This document shows, in pieces, positions 1 to 8,251 of a stretch of 64,000 bases of DNA (the stretch's first letter is position 1; each line of letters begins with the position of its first letter). Made by a program: the position numbers and the translations under genes. The DNA comes from Paracoccus indicus. GTDB lineage: Bacteria; Pseudomonadota; Alphaproteobacteria; Rhodobacterales; Rhodobacteraceae. The notes beneath the pieces were generated by a model that ran no database searches, was not told the DNA's origin, and was given only the letters and a program-made list of their open reading frames with translations. Location: contig NZ_PYWA01000006.1 of NCBI RefSeq assembly GCF_003056335.1, positions 1 to 64,000 of the forward strand, given 5' to 3'.

Positions 1-269
1 TGACCCTCCTCACCCTGGCGCAACTCTCGGTTCTCCCGCTCCAGCGCCTTCATCTTCTCGGCCATGTCTGCCGGGATGCCAGCGCGCTTTCCGCTGTCGA
101 CCTCGGCCTTCTTGACCCACTCGTTCAGGGTCTGGGGCGCACAGCCGATCTTCGCGGGAATCGACATGACTGCCTGCCACCGCGATTCATGGCCACCCTC
201 GTTATCAAAGACCAACCGCACCGCGCGTTCACGCACTTCGGGGGAAAACTTGTTCGTCGTCTTGCTCAT
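1..269 (-). CDS. IS3-family transposase OrfA, partial (runs off the left edge)
   Basis: The frame starts at an ATG at 269 and reads into the window edge. It begins [20 protein letters not shown], followed by a helix-turn-helix region around [16 protein letters not shown] and a leucine-zipper-like stretch ([13 protein letters not shown]). This is the standard N-terminal half of OrfA of the IS3 group, which binds the element ends; the catalytic OrfB would lie to the left. After RELRQ the next residues (GEEG) do not look like the usual continuation, so the copy may be damaged or diverged at the edge, but only about four residues are visible. The 53 bases before the start match the typical IS3 left end. 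Confidence 0.88.
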   Translation of the reverse strand, partial: MSKTTNKFSPEVRERAVRLVFDNEGGHESRWQAVMSIPAKIGCAPQTLNEWVKKAEVDSGKRAGIPADMAEKMKALERENRELRQGEEG

Positions 270-300
270 GATGCTCCATCCTACTCAGGAGTTGGAGCCT

Positions 301-322
301 CCGGCAAACCCGGCGCGGTTCA
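301..322. repeat. Terminal inverted repeat of the IS3-family element
   Basis: Read on the minus strand the sequence begins TGAACCGCGCCGGGTTTGCC, the usual TGA-initial outer end of this IS3 group. It lies about 30 bases before the conserved OrfA leader (CTCCTGAGTAGGATGGAGC). It marks the boundary of the element at base 322. The opposite end and the target duplication are outside the window, so the duplication cannot be checked. Confidence 0.75.
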
Positions 323-478
323 GGGAAGCGGCCACTTGCGTAGCGGAAGAACGAAAGGGCTGCAAGAGCGACCCAAGCCGTCATTTCAGCCGCTGGCAGC
401 CTTTGCGTGAAATCTCCAGCGCTACCGGCTGCCGCCCCATACTGCGACCGCTGCGGCCTTCGACAGGTGCCGCCGGGG

Positions 479-865
479 TCATTGCACCCGAGCAGGCCCC
501 GCAAAGGCCCAATGGCGGGACAGCACGAAGGTCGAGGCTGCGGCGCATCCCGTGGACACGAAAACAGCGGCTTTGGCGTCAAGCGGACCCGTGATCAGCA
601 TCAGGAACAGCAGGGTTTCGTTGACCAAGAAACCGACAGCGGCCACCACGGCGAAGCGCCGCAGCGTCCTCGACGCCGCATCGCCATGACCGGCGAAGGT
701 GAACAGGTGATGTCCCAGAAAGCTGACCATGAAGGCAATCGCGAAAGCGACCGCATTGCCGACAAGCGGCTGGACATCAAGCTGGATCAGCAGCATGGCC
801 ACGGCCAGATGGGCAAGCGTCGCCACGCCTCCGGTAAGGGCAAAACGCATAAACAAGCCTAGCAT
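479..865 (-). CDS. GtrA-like membrane protein (polyprenyl-phosphate sugar flippase family)
   Basis: This 128-aa protein has four hydrophobic segments (about residues 5-26, 34-57, 71-92 and 100-120), the size and layout of the GtrA/DPMS family. GtrA proteins are thought to flip undecaprenyl-phosphate-linked sugars across the inner membrane. The start overlaps the stop of the upstream GT2 gene by 7 bases (ATGCTAG), so the two are translationally coupled. It is the last gene of a three-gene operon with a GT2 and an ArnT-like GT-C enzyme, matching the classical gtrA/gtrB/gtr-specific arrangement. The IS3 element ends about 150 bases downstream. Between 323 and 478 nothing recognisable is seen. 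Confidence 0.82.
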   Translation of the reverse strand: MLGLFMRFALTGGVATLAHLAVAMLLIQLDVQPLVGNAVAFAIAFMVSFLGHHLFTFAGHGDAASRTLRRFAVVAAVGFLVNETLLFLMLITGPLDAKAAVFVSTGCAAASTFVLSRHWAFAGPARVQ

Positions 866-1872
866 TCGGGCAAGGCCAGGATCGTGGTATCCTCGGCGAT
901 CACATAGCCCGGACGGCCCTTCACCTCACTGAAGACGCGGGCGAGGTATTCGCCCAGGACGCCGATCGACATCAACTGGATCCCGCTGAAGAAGAAGAGC
1001 GCCACTGCCAGCGTGGACCAACCCGGCACGTCATGGCCCAAAAACAGGGTGCGGCCGGCCAGAAACAGCCCGTAGAGAATTGACAGGCTGGCAAGCACCA
1101 TCCCGATGCCGGTCCACATCCGCAAAGGCCAGTCGGTAAAAGCTGTCAGCCCGGTCATTCCCAGCTTCAGCAGTCGCGGGAAGCTGAACTTCGTGCTGCC
1201 ACCGCCGCGCGGCTGAAGCTCGACAGGGATTGCGAGCGAGCGGAAGCCGACCCAGGCATAAAGCCCCTTCATGAAGCGGTTGCTTTCGGGCAGCGAACAC
1301 AGCGCATCGACGACCTTGCGGTCCATTAGTCGGAAATCCCGCGCGCCCGCCGGCATGGGCACGTCGCTGCCGAAGTTCAGGAAACGATAGAAAGTGGCCG
1401 TGCAGCGGCGTTTCAACCAGCTTTCGTCATCACGATGGGCTCGCACGGCATAGACGATTTCATAGCCTTCGCGGTAATGTTCCAGCATCGTGTCGACATA
1501 GCGCAGGGGCTCTTGCAGATCGGCATCAAGGATCACCACGGCGCGGCCCGCTGCATGGCGAAGCCCGGCCATGATCGCCTGTTCCTTGCCGAAGTTGCGC
1601 GACAGGCGCAGCAGGCGCACGGGCACCTCCCAATGGCCGGATTCGACGAGGCTCAAGGTCTCATCGGTGCTGCCATCATCGACGACCAGGATTTCGGCAT
1701 GCTGCACCAGCCTGCGTGCTTTACGCGACACGCGGGTCAGCGTTTCCGTGATCGTTTCCGCCTCGTTATAGGCCGGGATGACGAAGGACAGATCCGGGAT
1801 GGCCGACCCGGGATCAGGCGCGGTCGACAGCAGGTTCGCTGTTTCGCGGTCGATGTCTTGCATGCGGCCCAT
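859..1872 (-). CDS. Family 2 glycosyltransferase, GtrB/ArnC type
   Basis: The product is about 337 aa. The N-terminal GT-A domain opens with SFVIPAYNEAETI and carries VVDDGSTD and the DxD region LDADLQEP; two C-terminal transmembrane segments (about 240-262 and 275-300) follow. This is the architecture of bactoprenol-glucosyl or Ara4FN transferases (GtrB, ArnC), which load a sugar from a nucleotide donor onto undecaprenyl phosphate at the cytoplasmic face. I chose the ATG at 1872, which overlaps the upstream stop as TGATG and has a GAGG element about 8 bases before it; a GTG at 1875 is an alternative. The transferred sugar cannot be read from the sequence. Confidence 0.88.
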   Translation of the reverse strand: MGRMQDIDRETANLLSTAPDPGSAIPDLSFVIPAYNEAETITETLTRVSRKARRLVQHAEILVVDDGSTDETLSLVESGHWEVPVRLLRLSRNFGKEQAIMAGLRHAAGRAVVILDADLQEPLRYVDTMLEHYREGYEIVYAVRAHRDDESWLKRRCTATFYRFLNFGSDVPMPAGARDFRLMDRKVVDALCSLPESNRFMKGLYAWVGFRSLAIPVELQPRGGGSTKFSFPRLLKLGMTGLTAFTDWPLRMWTGIGMVLASLSILYGLFLAGRTLFLGHDVPGWSTLAVALFFFSGIQLMSIGVLGEYLARVFSEVKGRPGYVIAEDTTILALPEC

Positions 1873-3398
1873 CACTTCACCTCTTTGACGGGCTGCGTCA
1901 CAAACAGCACATGCCGTCCATATTCGCCCATGTTCTCAAGCCGCAACCCTTCGGCCGTCGTCGTCATGGATGGCGGGACCGAGAATGCGGAGGGCGCATC
2001 ACCGCCGGCCAACCGGGCGAAATCCGCCTCATCGATGGCCCGCGCCCGACCGTGCGAGTAAAACTCGGCCGAGAAGCTGCGTCCGCCCACGGTATAAAGC
2101 GGCGCGTCGGGATGTGCGGTCATCGCCGCGGCGACCAGCCCTTTGTCGGATTTCAGCCGCATTTGCTGCGGGGCAAAGACCAATCCGATGGTCAGCGCCA
2201 GAAACAACGAACACATCGCCAAGCCCGCAACCGTGAACCCGATCCGCGACGCGCGGGTGGGGCGCAGGCCAAGAACCTGTGGCAGCAGAACGACCAGCAG
2301 GATGGCCGCCGCCGGCAGGCCGGGCAGAACATAGGCCGCAAGGATGTTCGAGGCTGGCGTGAACAGCATCAGCGGCGACAGCGACCAGAGCAGCAGATAG
2401 ACAAGCCAACCCGATCGGTCTCGCCGAAAGGCACCTGCAAGCCTCTTCGGCCGCGCCAGCAGCACTGCGGGGATCAGGCTCCATGGCAGGGCCGCCATCA
2501 GCCAGAACAGCCAGATGGTGCCCATCGCCTCTTGATGGCCCGATCCATAGAGATCGCCCTGCCAGCCGGGCGTCAAAAAGCGCTGAACATGTTCGCCGAT
2601 CAAAAAGTAATGCAGAAAGCCGGGGGTCGCGATCTCGGCCGCAAGATACCACGGCACGATCAGCACCATCAGCAAAGCCATGCCGCCCGTCCAGGGCATG
2701 CGGCGCAGCACCCCCCAGTTCCAGGTTACCATCAGCCAAAGGGTGATGGGGATGGCGCACAGGACCACGGCCACAGGCCCCTTGGCCAGCATGCCGATTG
2801 CCAGTCCCAGAAACACGGCATAGCCCCAGTGGCTGTCCGGGTCCGTGATCGCCCGCCAGAACCCGATCATGACCAGCGTCGTGCCCAGAGTCATCGGCAT
2901 ATCGGTCATCACGAAGGCCGAAGCACCAAAGAACATGGCCATCGTCGCCAGCACAACCGTCGCCACAAGTGCCGTATTGGTCCCGACAGTATCGCGCACC
3001 CAAGCCCAGACCAGAAACAGTATCGCCAGCGCCGTCAGAAGAATCGGCAGGCGCGCTGCCGCCTCGGTCGTGCCAAAGACCTGCATCCCGGCGGCCGACA
3101 GCCATGTATGCAGCGGCGGCTTGCCCCAAAAGGGAACGCCATAATCGAATTGCGGGATCAGCCAGTTCCCGGTCTCGACCATCTTGCGGGCCATCTCGGC
3201 ATAGCGCGCCTCCGTCGAGTCGGTGAAAGGGACTGCAAAAACCGCCCATAGCCGCAAGAGCGCAAAGGCCGACGCGAGGGCGATCAGAATTCGTCGCGTT
3301 GCTTGCTCAAGCTGCAGATCTGGCAGCGCGGGCAGCGGAAAAGATCGGTCTTTTTTGGGGACCGATATGCGGCCTGTTTCGGCCTCGTTCAATGTCAT
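1872..3398 (-). CDS. ArnT-like membrane glycosyltransferase (GT-C, GT39/83)
   Basis: This large polytopic protein (about 508 aa) has an N-terminal signature TDSTEARYAEMARKM and WGKPPLHTWL, conserved in ArnT and related GT-C enzymes, where the acidic residues in the first periplasmic loop are catalytic. About a dozen hydrophobic segments fill residues 45-420, followed by a soluble C-terminal domain. ArnT moves 4-amino-arabinose from undecaprenyl phosphate to lipid A, while relatives move other sugars. The ATG at 3398 is preceded by AGGA at a good distance. A GTG at 3440 would add 14 residues but its purine run abuts the start. A two-component operon lies divergently 165 bases away, suggesting envelope-stress control of surface glycosylation. 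Confidence 0.85.
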   Translation of the reverse strand: MTLNEAETGRISVPKKDRSFPLPALPDLQLEQATRRILIALASAFALLRLWAVFAVPFTDSTEARYAEMARKMVETGNWLIPQFDYGVPFWGKPPLHTWLSAAGMQVFGTTEAAARLPILLTALAILFLVWAWVRDTVGTNTALVATVVLATMAMFFGASAFVMTDMPMTLGTTLVMIGFWRAITDPDSHWGYAVFLGLAIGMLAKGPVAVVLCAIPITLWLMVTWNWGVLRRMPWTGGMALLMVLIVPWYLAAEIATPGFLHYFLIGEHVQRFLTPGWQGDLYGSGHQEAMGTIWLFWLMAALPWSLIPAVLLARPKRLAGAFRRDRSGWLVYLLLWSLSPLMLFTPASNILAAYVLPGLPAAAILLVVLLPQVLGLRPTRASRIGFTVAGLAMCSLFLALTIGLVFAPQQMRLKSDKGLVAAAMTAHPDAPLYTVGGRSFSAEFYSHGRARAIDEADFARLAGGDAPSAFSVPPSMTTTAEGLRLENMGEYGRHVLFVTQPVKEVK

Positions 3399-3563
3399 TC
3401 TTGGATCCTGCCCGATAGGCTTCTTTGTGATGTCGACCACTCCCTAGCAGTCGCGATCTGTCCGGGTGGTTGCCGGAACTATACCGATTGGTAATCTTTC
3501 GATCTCTTGACCCACGCGCGCATGTCGCTATGCCTTCGGGTCAGACAACAGAAAGCTGGTCCC

Positions 3564-4235
3564 ATGCGTGTCCTTGTGGTCGAGGACCATGCCGAAACGG
3601 CGGAATATGTCACCTCCAGCCTGCAGGCGCAGGGCCATCTGGTCGATCATTGCAGCAATGGTCGCGAGGGGTTTCTGTCGGCGCTGGACAATCAATACGA
3701 TGTCATGATTTTCGACCGGATGTTGCCTGGTCTGGACGGGCTGACACTCGTCAAATCCGTGCGGGGCGCAGGCGTCGAAACGCCGATCCTGATCCTCAGT
3801 GCCATGGATGGGATCGACGACCGGGTTCAGGGGCTGGAGGCCGGATCAGACGATTATCTGGTCAAGCCGTTTTCCTTTCAGGAATTGTCGGCCCGCTTGG
3901 CCGCCCTGACCCGAAGGCCCCCGCTGAGGGTCGAGGAAACCGTCCTTCAGGTTGCCGACCTGGAAATGAACCTGATCCGCCGCACGGTCGTGCGCGCAGG
4001 GGTGGCGCTGGACCTGCAACCACGCGAATTCAGTCTGCTGGAATATCTGATGCGCAATGCCGGTCGCGTCCTGACCCGCACGATGCTGCTGGAATCGGTC
4101 TGGGACTTCCACTTCGACCCCAAGACGAATGTCGTCGAAACTCATATCAGCCGCCTGCGCAACAAGATCGACAAACCCTTTGATACCGATCTGATCCACA
4201 CGATCCGCGGTGCGGGTTACAGCCTTCATGGCTAG
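3564..4235 (+). CDS. OmpR/PhoB-family response regulator (QseB/PmrA-like)
   Basis: The protein is 223 aa. The receiver domain begins MRVLVVEDHAETAEYV, with acidic pocket E7/D8, predicted phospho-acceptor D51 (MIFDRMLPG), S79 and K101 (YLVKPF). A winged-helix effector follows from about residue 125 (LQPREFSLLEYLMRNAGRVL, then THISRLRNKI). Length is normal for the family. In-frame codons exist further upstream, but this ATG sits at the canonical receiver start. The stop overlaps the start of the kinase gene by 8 bases. The divergent lipid-sugar operon is the natural candidate target; no direct repeat typical of an OmpR-family site was found with confidence in 3399-3563. Confidence 0.92.
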   Translation: MRVLVVEDHAETAEYVTSSLQAQGHLVDHCSNGREGFLSALDNQYDVMIFDRMLPGLDGLTLVKSVRGAGVETPILILSAMDGIDDRVQGLEAGSDDYLVKPFSFQELSARLAALTRRPPLRVEETVLQVADLEMNLIRRTVVRAGVALDLQPREFSLLEYLMRNAGRVLTRTMLLESVWDFHFDPKTNVVETHISRLRNKIDKPFDTDLIHTIRGAGYSLHG

Positions 4236-5628
4236 AGCCGCAGGTATATCGGGCTTTCTGCGCTCGACCTCGGCGCGGCTGTCGCTGCGTTTCGCGGTGC
4301 TTTATGCGGTCATCACGGCGTTGGTCCTTGGCTTGACCTATCACTTCGCGGATCGCGAGTTGAGACAATGGGTGGCGGATCAACTGGCCCAGGATGCGGT
4401 CGGCTTCGCGGACCTTTATCAAGGCGAAGGGCTGGATGCGGTTCAGGCCAAGTTGGCCGGATTCGCAGGATTCAATTTCGAGGATTACCGGATTTATCTG
4501 CTTGTCGATGCGGAGGGCCAGGTTCTGGCCGGAAACGTCGACGCCATCGATCTGTCGGGCGACAGCGGTTACATCCCCGTCGACGCAATCCATGCCCAAA
4601 CGCCGCGCTATAAGGATGTCACCGGGTATCTGCTTCACTCGGTGCAACTCGGGCAGCATCGCCTGACGTTGGGCAGCAGCACCTATTACCAGGAGGAACT
4701 GCGCGAGGTTCTGGGTCGTGGGTTCCTTGCAGGCTTCGTCCTGATGCTCATGACGGGTCTTCTTGCGGGGGTCATTGTCGGGCATAGAACCGAGCGGCGG
4801 CTGACCCAGATTTCTGCCGCGCTGAAAGCGGTCTCTGACGGGCAACTGGATCGTCGCGTTCCGACCACGGGGGGCGATACCAACGACCTTGCGCGCATGG
4901 CGGATGACATCAACCGCACGATCGCCCAACTTGAGCGAATGGTCGATAGTCAGAAGCAGATCTCGGCCGACATCGCTCATGATCTGCGCACCCCCATGCA
5001 ACGGCTTCGGCAAAGACTGGATGCGCTGCAAGCCGCGCCCGACCTGCCCGACCCGATCCGCAGCACTGTCGATGAAGCGCTCGAGATCGCCGATGATCTG
5101 ATCGAGACCTTCCACGCCCTGCTGCGGATCGCCCAGATCGAGGCAGGCGCGCGCGCAGACCGCTTTGCCGATGCCGCGCTTGCGCCGATCCTTGAGCGTA
5201 TCGAGGACGCCTATGGCGCCGTGGCCGAGGAAAACGGCCAGTTCCTGACGGTCGAGGTGACAGATCACGAAGGTCTGGTTCAGGGGGATCAGCAGCTTCT
5301 GACCCAGATGATCTCCAACCTGCTCGAGAACGCCCTGCGCCATTGTCCCGCCCAAACCAGAATCAACCTGTCGCTATCGCAGCTGGATGGCCGTGTCCTC
5401 CTCGAGGTTTCCGACAACGGCCCCGGCATCCCCGAGGGCGAACGCGACAAGGTCCTGCGCCGCTTCTATCGGCTGGAGAAAAGCCGCACGACACCGGGCA
5501 ACGGCCTTGGTTTAAGCATGGTGAAGGCAATAGCCGAGCTGCATGGCGCAACATTGCATCTGGAAGATAATCACCCGGGCCTGCGCGTTCTGATCCTTTT
5601 CCCGCCGGCCAGTCGGAAGACGAGCTGA
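4228..5628 (+). CDS. Sensor histidine kinase partner of the upstream regulator
   Basis: The product is 466 aa. Transmembrane segments lie near residues 21-42 and 166-190 and flank a periplasmic sensor of about 120 aa. A HAMP domain follows (about 190-240), then HisKA with phospho-acceptor H251 in SADIAHDLRTPMQRL, and an HATPase with N box NLLENALRH, G1 box DNGPGIP and G2 box GNGLGLSMVKAIAELHG. The ATG at 4228 overlaps the regulator gene by 8 bases; a GTG at 4210 is possible but less likely. The signal is unknown. By analogy to PmrB/QseC it could be cations or antimicrobial peptides, but the periplasmic domain shows no metal motif I can identify. Confidence 0.9.
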   Translation: MARAAGISGFLRSTSARLSLRFAVLYAVITALVLGLTYHFADRELRQWVADQLAQDAVGFADLYQGEGLDAVQAKLAGFAGFNFEDYRIYLLVDAEGQVLAGNVDAIDLSGDSGYIPVDAIHAQTPRYKDVTGYLLHSVQLGQHRLTLGSSTYYQEELREVLGRGFLAGFVLMLMTGLLAGVIVGHRTERRLTQISAALKAVSDGQLDRRVPTTGGDTNDLARMADDINRTIAQLERMVDSQKQISADIAHDLRTPMQRLRQRLDALQAAPDLPDPIRSTVDEALEIADDLIETFHALLRIAQIEAGARADRFADAALAPILERIEDAYGAVAEENGQFLTVEVTDHEGLVQGDQQLLTQMISNLLENALRHCPAQTRINLSLSQLDGRVLLEVSDNGPGIPEGERDKVLRRFYRLEKSRTTPGNGLGLSMVKAIAELHGATLHLEDNHPGLRVLILFPPASRKTS

Positions 5629-5733
5629 CTGCGGATCACTGCCTTGACTGTCCGAAGGCAACTTCTGCAAGTCGGTGTAGCCGCTATGCAGAGATAGCAG
5701 ACGTGCCGCCATCAATCCGTTGCCCTGTTTGCC

Positions 5734-6029
5734 CAGCCCCGGCATCTGGTGGATCAGGTTTAGAATGAACCTAACCGGATTCAGAAGACTATTCGTGGAG
5801 CCTGAGCCAGCTGTAGGTCTTGCGCTGGCGCGCGAAGTCGCATGCGGCCATGAAACCCATGCGTGGTTGATCGAGGCTGTGCGCATGGATGCTTGTTTCA
5901 CTGCCTTTTATGGTCAACCGGTTCATCCGCACGACCTGGCCATCGGTCCCTGTGTTGCTTGGGTTTGGCCAGTCGGTGCTCAATCCCGTTTGCCTCACGG
6001 ATCGTGTCAATGCTCGTCCACCGTGGATA
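5734..6029 (-). pseudogene. IS481-type transposase fragment (decayed integrase core)
   Basis: Three minus-strand frames together recall the C-terminal end of an IS481-family DDE transposase: IDTIREANGIEHRLAKP; then DGQVVRMNRLTIKG and FMAACDFARQRKT; then NPVRFILNLIHQMPGL. The family normally reads HGIEHRLTKP, TNGQVERMNRT, FMAAYNFARRLKT and RFILNPIHQMPG in one frame. Here frameshifts and small deletions separate the pieces and the N-terminal half is missing, so it is a dead remnant. The rest of 5629-6186 holds no recognisable gene. Confidence 0.7.
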
Positions 6030-6186
6030 CGCGTTGCGCCGGTTCCGAGGCTGCCTAGCGTATGGACCGCCTGTCGGCTGCACCACGCCGCACCCGCTTC
6101 GGATTGTCCCGAGCTTCCGGCTCAACCTGGCGAACGAAGCCTGCGATCACTCGGGGCAGGCGATCGGACCGGTCGCTGGCACACAC

Positions 6187-6504
6187 TTACTGTTGCAGGT
6201 CTGATTGTCTGCGCGGTCGTGGCGCTTTCGCAATGAACTCGCCCCGTGGGGCATCTTTCCGCTCCTTGGGAAGCACCAGACAATCAAACCCCGTCAGCAT
6301 GCCCTTGGGCAGTACGACGCCCTCGGTCGGCTGTGCCGAACCTGGTTGATCGCAGGGGGCAAAACGCGCTTGCATGACGTCGCAGATGGCTTCCACCAGC
6401 GGCAGCGGGAAACCGACCGGGAAGTCCGCAAGCGTCGTTTCCAGCGCGGGGTCATGCGGAAAACCGCCGGGGCGCAATGCGATCCTGACTTCGGCACCCG
6501 GCAT
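6187..6504 (-). CDS. Hypothetical protein, possibly a gene remnant
   Basis: This 105-aa frame starts MPGAEVRIALRPGGFPHDPA and ends in a basic tail (KAPRPRRQSDLQQ). A GGGAGC stretch lies about 12 bases before the ATG. No family is recognised. It sits between an IS pseudogene and a GntR regulator and could be the 3' remainder of a larger gene, since the reading frame stays open upstream of the ATG. It is listed because its codon use is consistent with its neighbours, but support is weak. Confidence 0.3.
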   Translation of the reverse strand: MPGAEVRIALRPGGFPHDPALETTLADFPVGFPLPLVEAICDVMQARFAPCDQPGSAQPTEGVVLPKGMLTGFDCLVLPKERKDAPRGEFIAKAPRPRRQSDLQQ

Positions 6505-6579
6505 TCAACGCAGCGTAGCTCCCAATCCCGCGCATCCATAATCGTGCTGACCAGAAAAGCCCGAACCGTCAGGATCGCT

Positions 6580-7266
6580 CTATTCCAATGCCACGCCCGC
6601 ACAGCAAGCGGTGTTGCGGATATGAGATCGCATCGCAGCGCGGGCGGTCTCAGGGTCGCGGCTTTCCAGCGCCTTCAGGATCGCCTGGTGTTCGGAAATG
6701 GACTGGCGCATGCGGACCGGATCGGTGTTCGGAATGGGCTGGCGCTGCGTCTCGCTGAGAAGGTGCTGCATGTCGGTGTAGATGCCCACCAACAAGCGGT
6801 TCGGGCACAGATCGGCGATGCCGCGGTGCAAGGCCAGATCTGCCTCGACATGGGCGACCAGATCGCCGCTTTGCCATGCCTGCTCGAATTTCTGCACCGA
6901 TGCCGCCAGATCGGAGAGAGCTGCGGGCGTCATGACCGATGCGGCACAGGCAGACAGCTCTCCCTCGATCAGCAACCGCGTCTGGAAGACGTCGCGCAGA
7001 TTATGCGCATTGTCGTAACGCCAGCCTGACCGTTCCGGTTGGTTGCTCGGGTCCAGCACGAAGGTCCCGCGCGCTGGCAGCGTCTGGATCAGGCCCAGGG
7101 TTTCAAGCGTCAGCAGCGCTTCCCGCAAGGTCGGACGCGACACGCACAGCTGTTCGGAGAGGATGCGCTGCGAGGGCAGCTTGTCCCCCGGCTTCAACTC
7201 GCCCGAGCGGATCATTTCCTGCAGTCTGCTTGCCACACCCTGCGCGACCGGCCCCTTATCCCACAT
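6580..7266 (-). CDS. GntR-family regulator, FadR subfamily (FCD ligand domain)
   Basis: The 228-aa protein has an N-terminal winged helix (VASRLQEMIRSGELKPGDKL; LCVSRPTLREALLTLETLGL; LPARGTFV) and a C-terminal all-helical FCD domain with metal-type positions E/D and H in LHRGIADLCPNR and the late SEHQAILKALESRDPETARA. FCD domains bind small carboxylates or amino-acid-like ligands. The ATG at 7266 is preferred over a TTG one codon earlier. It is divergent from the importer/hydantoinase operon, and a 21-bp inverted repeat lies in the shared 145-bp promoter region. It is therefore the probable repressor of that operon. Confidence 0.9.
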   Translation of the reverse strand: MWDKGPVAQGVASRLQEMIRSGELKPGDKLPSQRILSEQLCVSRPTLREALLTLETLGLIQTLPARGTFVLDPSNQPERSGWRYDNAHNLRDVFQTRLLIEGELSACAASVMTPAALSDLAASVQKFEQAWQSGDLVAHVEADLALHRGIADLCPNRLLVGIYTDMQHLLSETQRQPIPNTDPVRMRQSISEHQAILKALESRDPETARAAMRSHIRNTACCAGVALE

Positions 7267-7351
7267 CAACGACTTGCCTTTCCTTTTGGCAACCTTCTTC
7301 GAGCATCGCGAAGATCTGTCAATCCTATTGCAACAAAAGCGCTGCCATGCT

Positions 7352-7372
7352 CAAACTGGTCATACCGGTTTG
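7352..7372. promoter_or_regulatory. Probable GntR/FadR-type operator
   Basis: CAAACTGGT-CAT-ACCGGTTTG is an inverted repeat with nine-base arms, a three-base centre and one mismatched pair. The core TGGT-N3-ACC matches the style of FadR-subfamily operators. It lies 40 bases before the GTG of the binding-protein gene and about 85 bases before the divergent regulator gene, the expected place for auto- and operon repression. Confidence 0.7.
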
Positions 7373-7411
7373 TCCGGTCAATCCAAAAAAAGCAGCAACG
7401 GGGAGTTTGAA

Positions 7412-8206
7412 GTGACAGGATACAGCATCAGAACAGCAATGATGGCCACCGTCGTGGTCGCGGGAACCGGTTTGGCGGCGGCGGCGCAGGACACGCTGAC
7501 GGTGGGCGCCAATATCGGCAATATCCCGTGGGAATTTCAGGATGAGTCCGGCGCATTCGTCGGCTTCGAGATCGACCTGGTCGCCGCCGTGGCAGATCGC
7601 TTGGGCGCAGAGGTCGAGACGGTGAACATCCCCTTCAACGGCCTCTTCTCGGCCGTGCAGTCGGGGCGCATCGACATCGCCACCTCCTCGATCACGATCA
7701 CCGACGAGCGTCTTGAATCCGTCACCTTCGCCCAGCCCTATTATGACAGCGACCAGTCGCTGACCGCCCTGGCTGCGGGTCCGAAATCCCTGGAGGAGAT
7801 GGAGGGCAGGGTGGTCGGCGTCGATACCGGCTCGACCGGGGACATGTGGGCAAGCGAGCATCAGGGCGAATACGGTTTTGCGGATATCCGGCGCTACGAA
7901 GGGTTGGCCCCGGCCATGCTGGACCTGACCGCAGGCCGCATCGACGGCTACATCTCGGACATTCCGGCACTGCAGTATTACGTCGTGGACAAGCCCGAGC
8001 TTGCCGTGGTCGAGCGTATCCCGACCGGCGAAACCTATTCGATGATGTTCGCCAAGGATGCCGAACTTGCCACGCAAGTGAATGCCGTCATCGACGATCT
8101 GAAGACCGAGGGCGTTCTGGCTGAGCTGCACGAAAAATGGTTCGGGGTCGCGCCGGACGAAGGCTCGTCCACCGTCTCCGTCCTGCCGATGCCGTCGCTG
8201 GACTGA
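7412..8206 (+). CDS. Amino-acid-type ABC transporter substrate-binding protein (family 3)
   Basis: A Sec signal peptide (TGYSIRTAMMATVVVAGTG, cleavage after AAAAQ region) precedes a SBP_bac_3 domain. It shows the family features VGFEIDLVAAVADRLG, then SGRIDIATSSITIT and ITDERLESVTFAQPYY, and ends KWFGVAP. The product is about 264 aa. The start is a GTG at 7412 with GGGGAG upstream; an ATG inside the signal peptide at 7440 is possible. It delivers its ligand to the permease and ATPase encoded next. Because the operon continues with a hydantoinase, the ligand may be a hydantoin, ureido or amino acid compound, which is inference only. Confidence 0.9.
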   Translation: MTGYSIRTAMMATVVVAGTGLAAAAQDTLTVGANIGNIPWEFQDESGAFVGFEIDLVAAVADRLGAEVETVNIPFNGLFSAVQSGRIDIATSSITITDERLESVTFAQPYYDSDQSLTALAAGPKSLEEMEGRVVGVDTGSTGDMWASEHQGEYGFADIRRYEGLAPAMLDLTAGRIDGYISDIPALQYYVVDKPELAVVERIPTGETYSMMFAKDAELATQVNAVIDDLKTEGVLAELHEKWFGVAPDEGSSTVSVLPMPSLD

Positions 8207-8215
8207 TCCGAAGCC

Positions 8216-8240
8216 CGGGTCCGGGTGCTTGCCGGGCCCG
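8216..8240 (+). other. RNA hairpin between binding-protein and permease genes
   Basis: CGGGTCCGG-GTGCTTG-CCGGGCCCG can form a nine-pair stem (one G-U) in the 45-base gap after the binding-protein stop. It has no T-run. Such hairpins commonly protect the 3' end of the binding-protein message and raise its level over the membrane components. Similar hairpins follow the binding-protein genes at 32006 and 53014. Confidence 0.6.
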
Positions 8241-8251
8241 AAAGGACGTAT

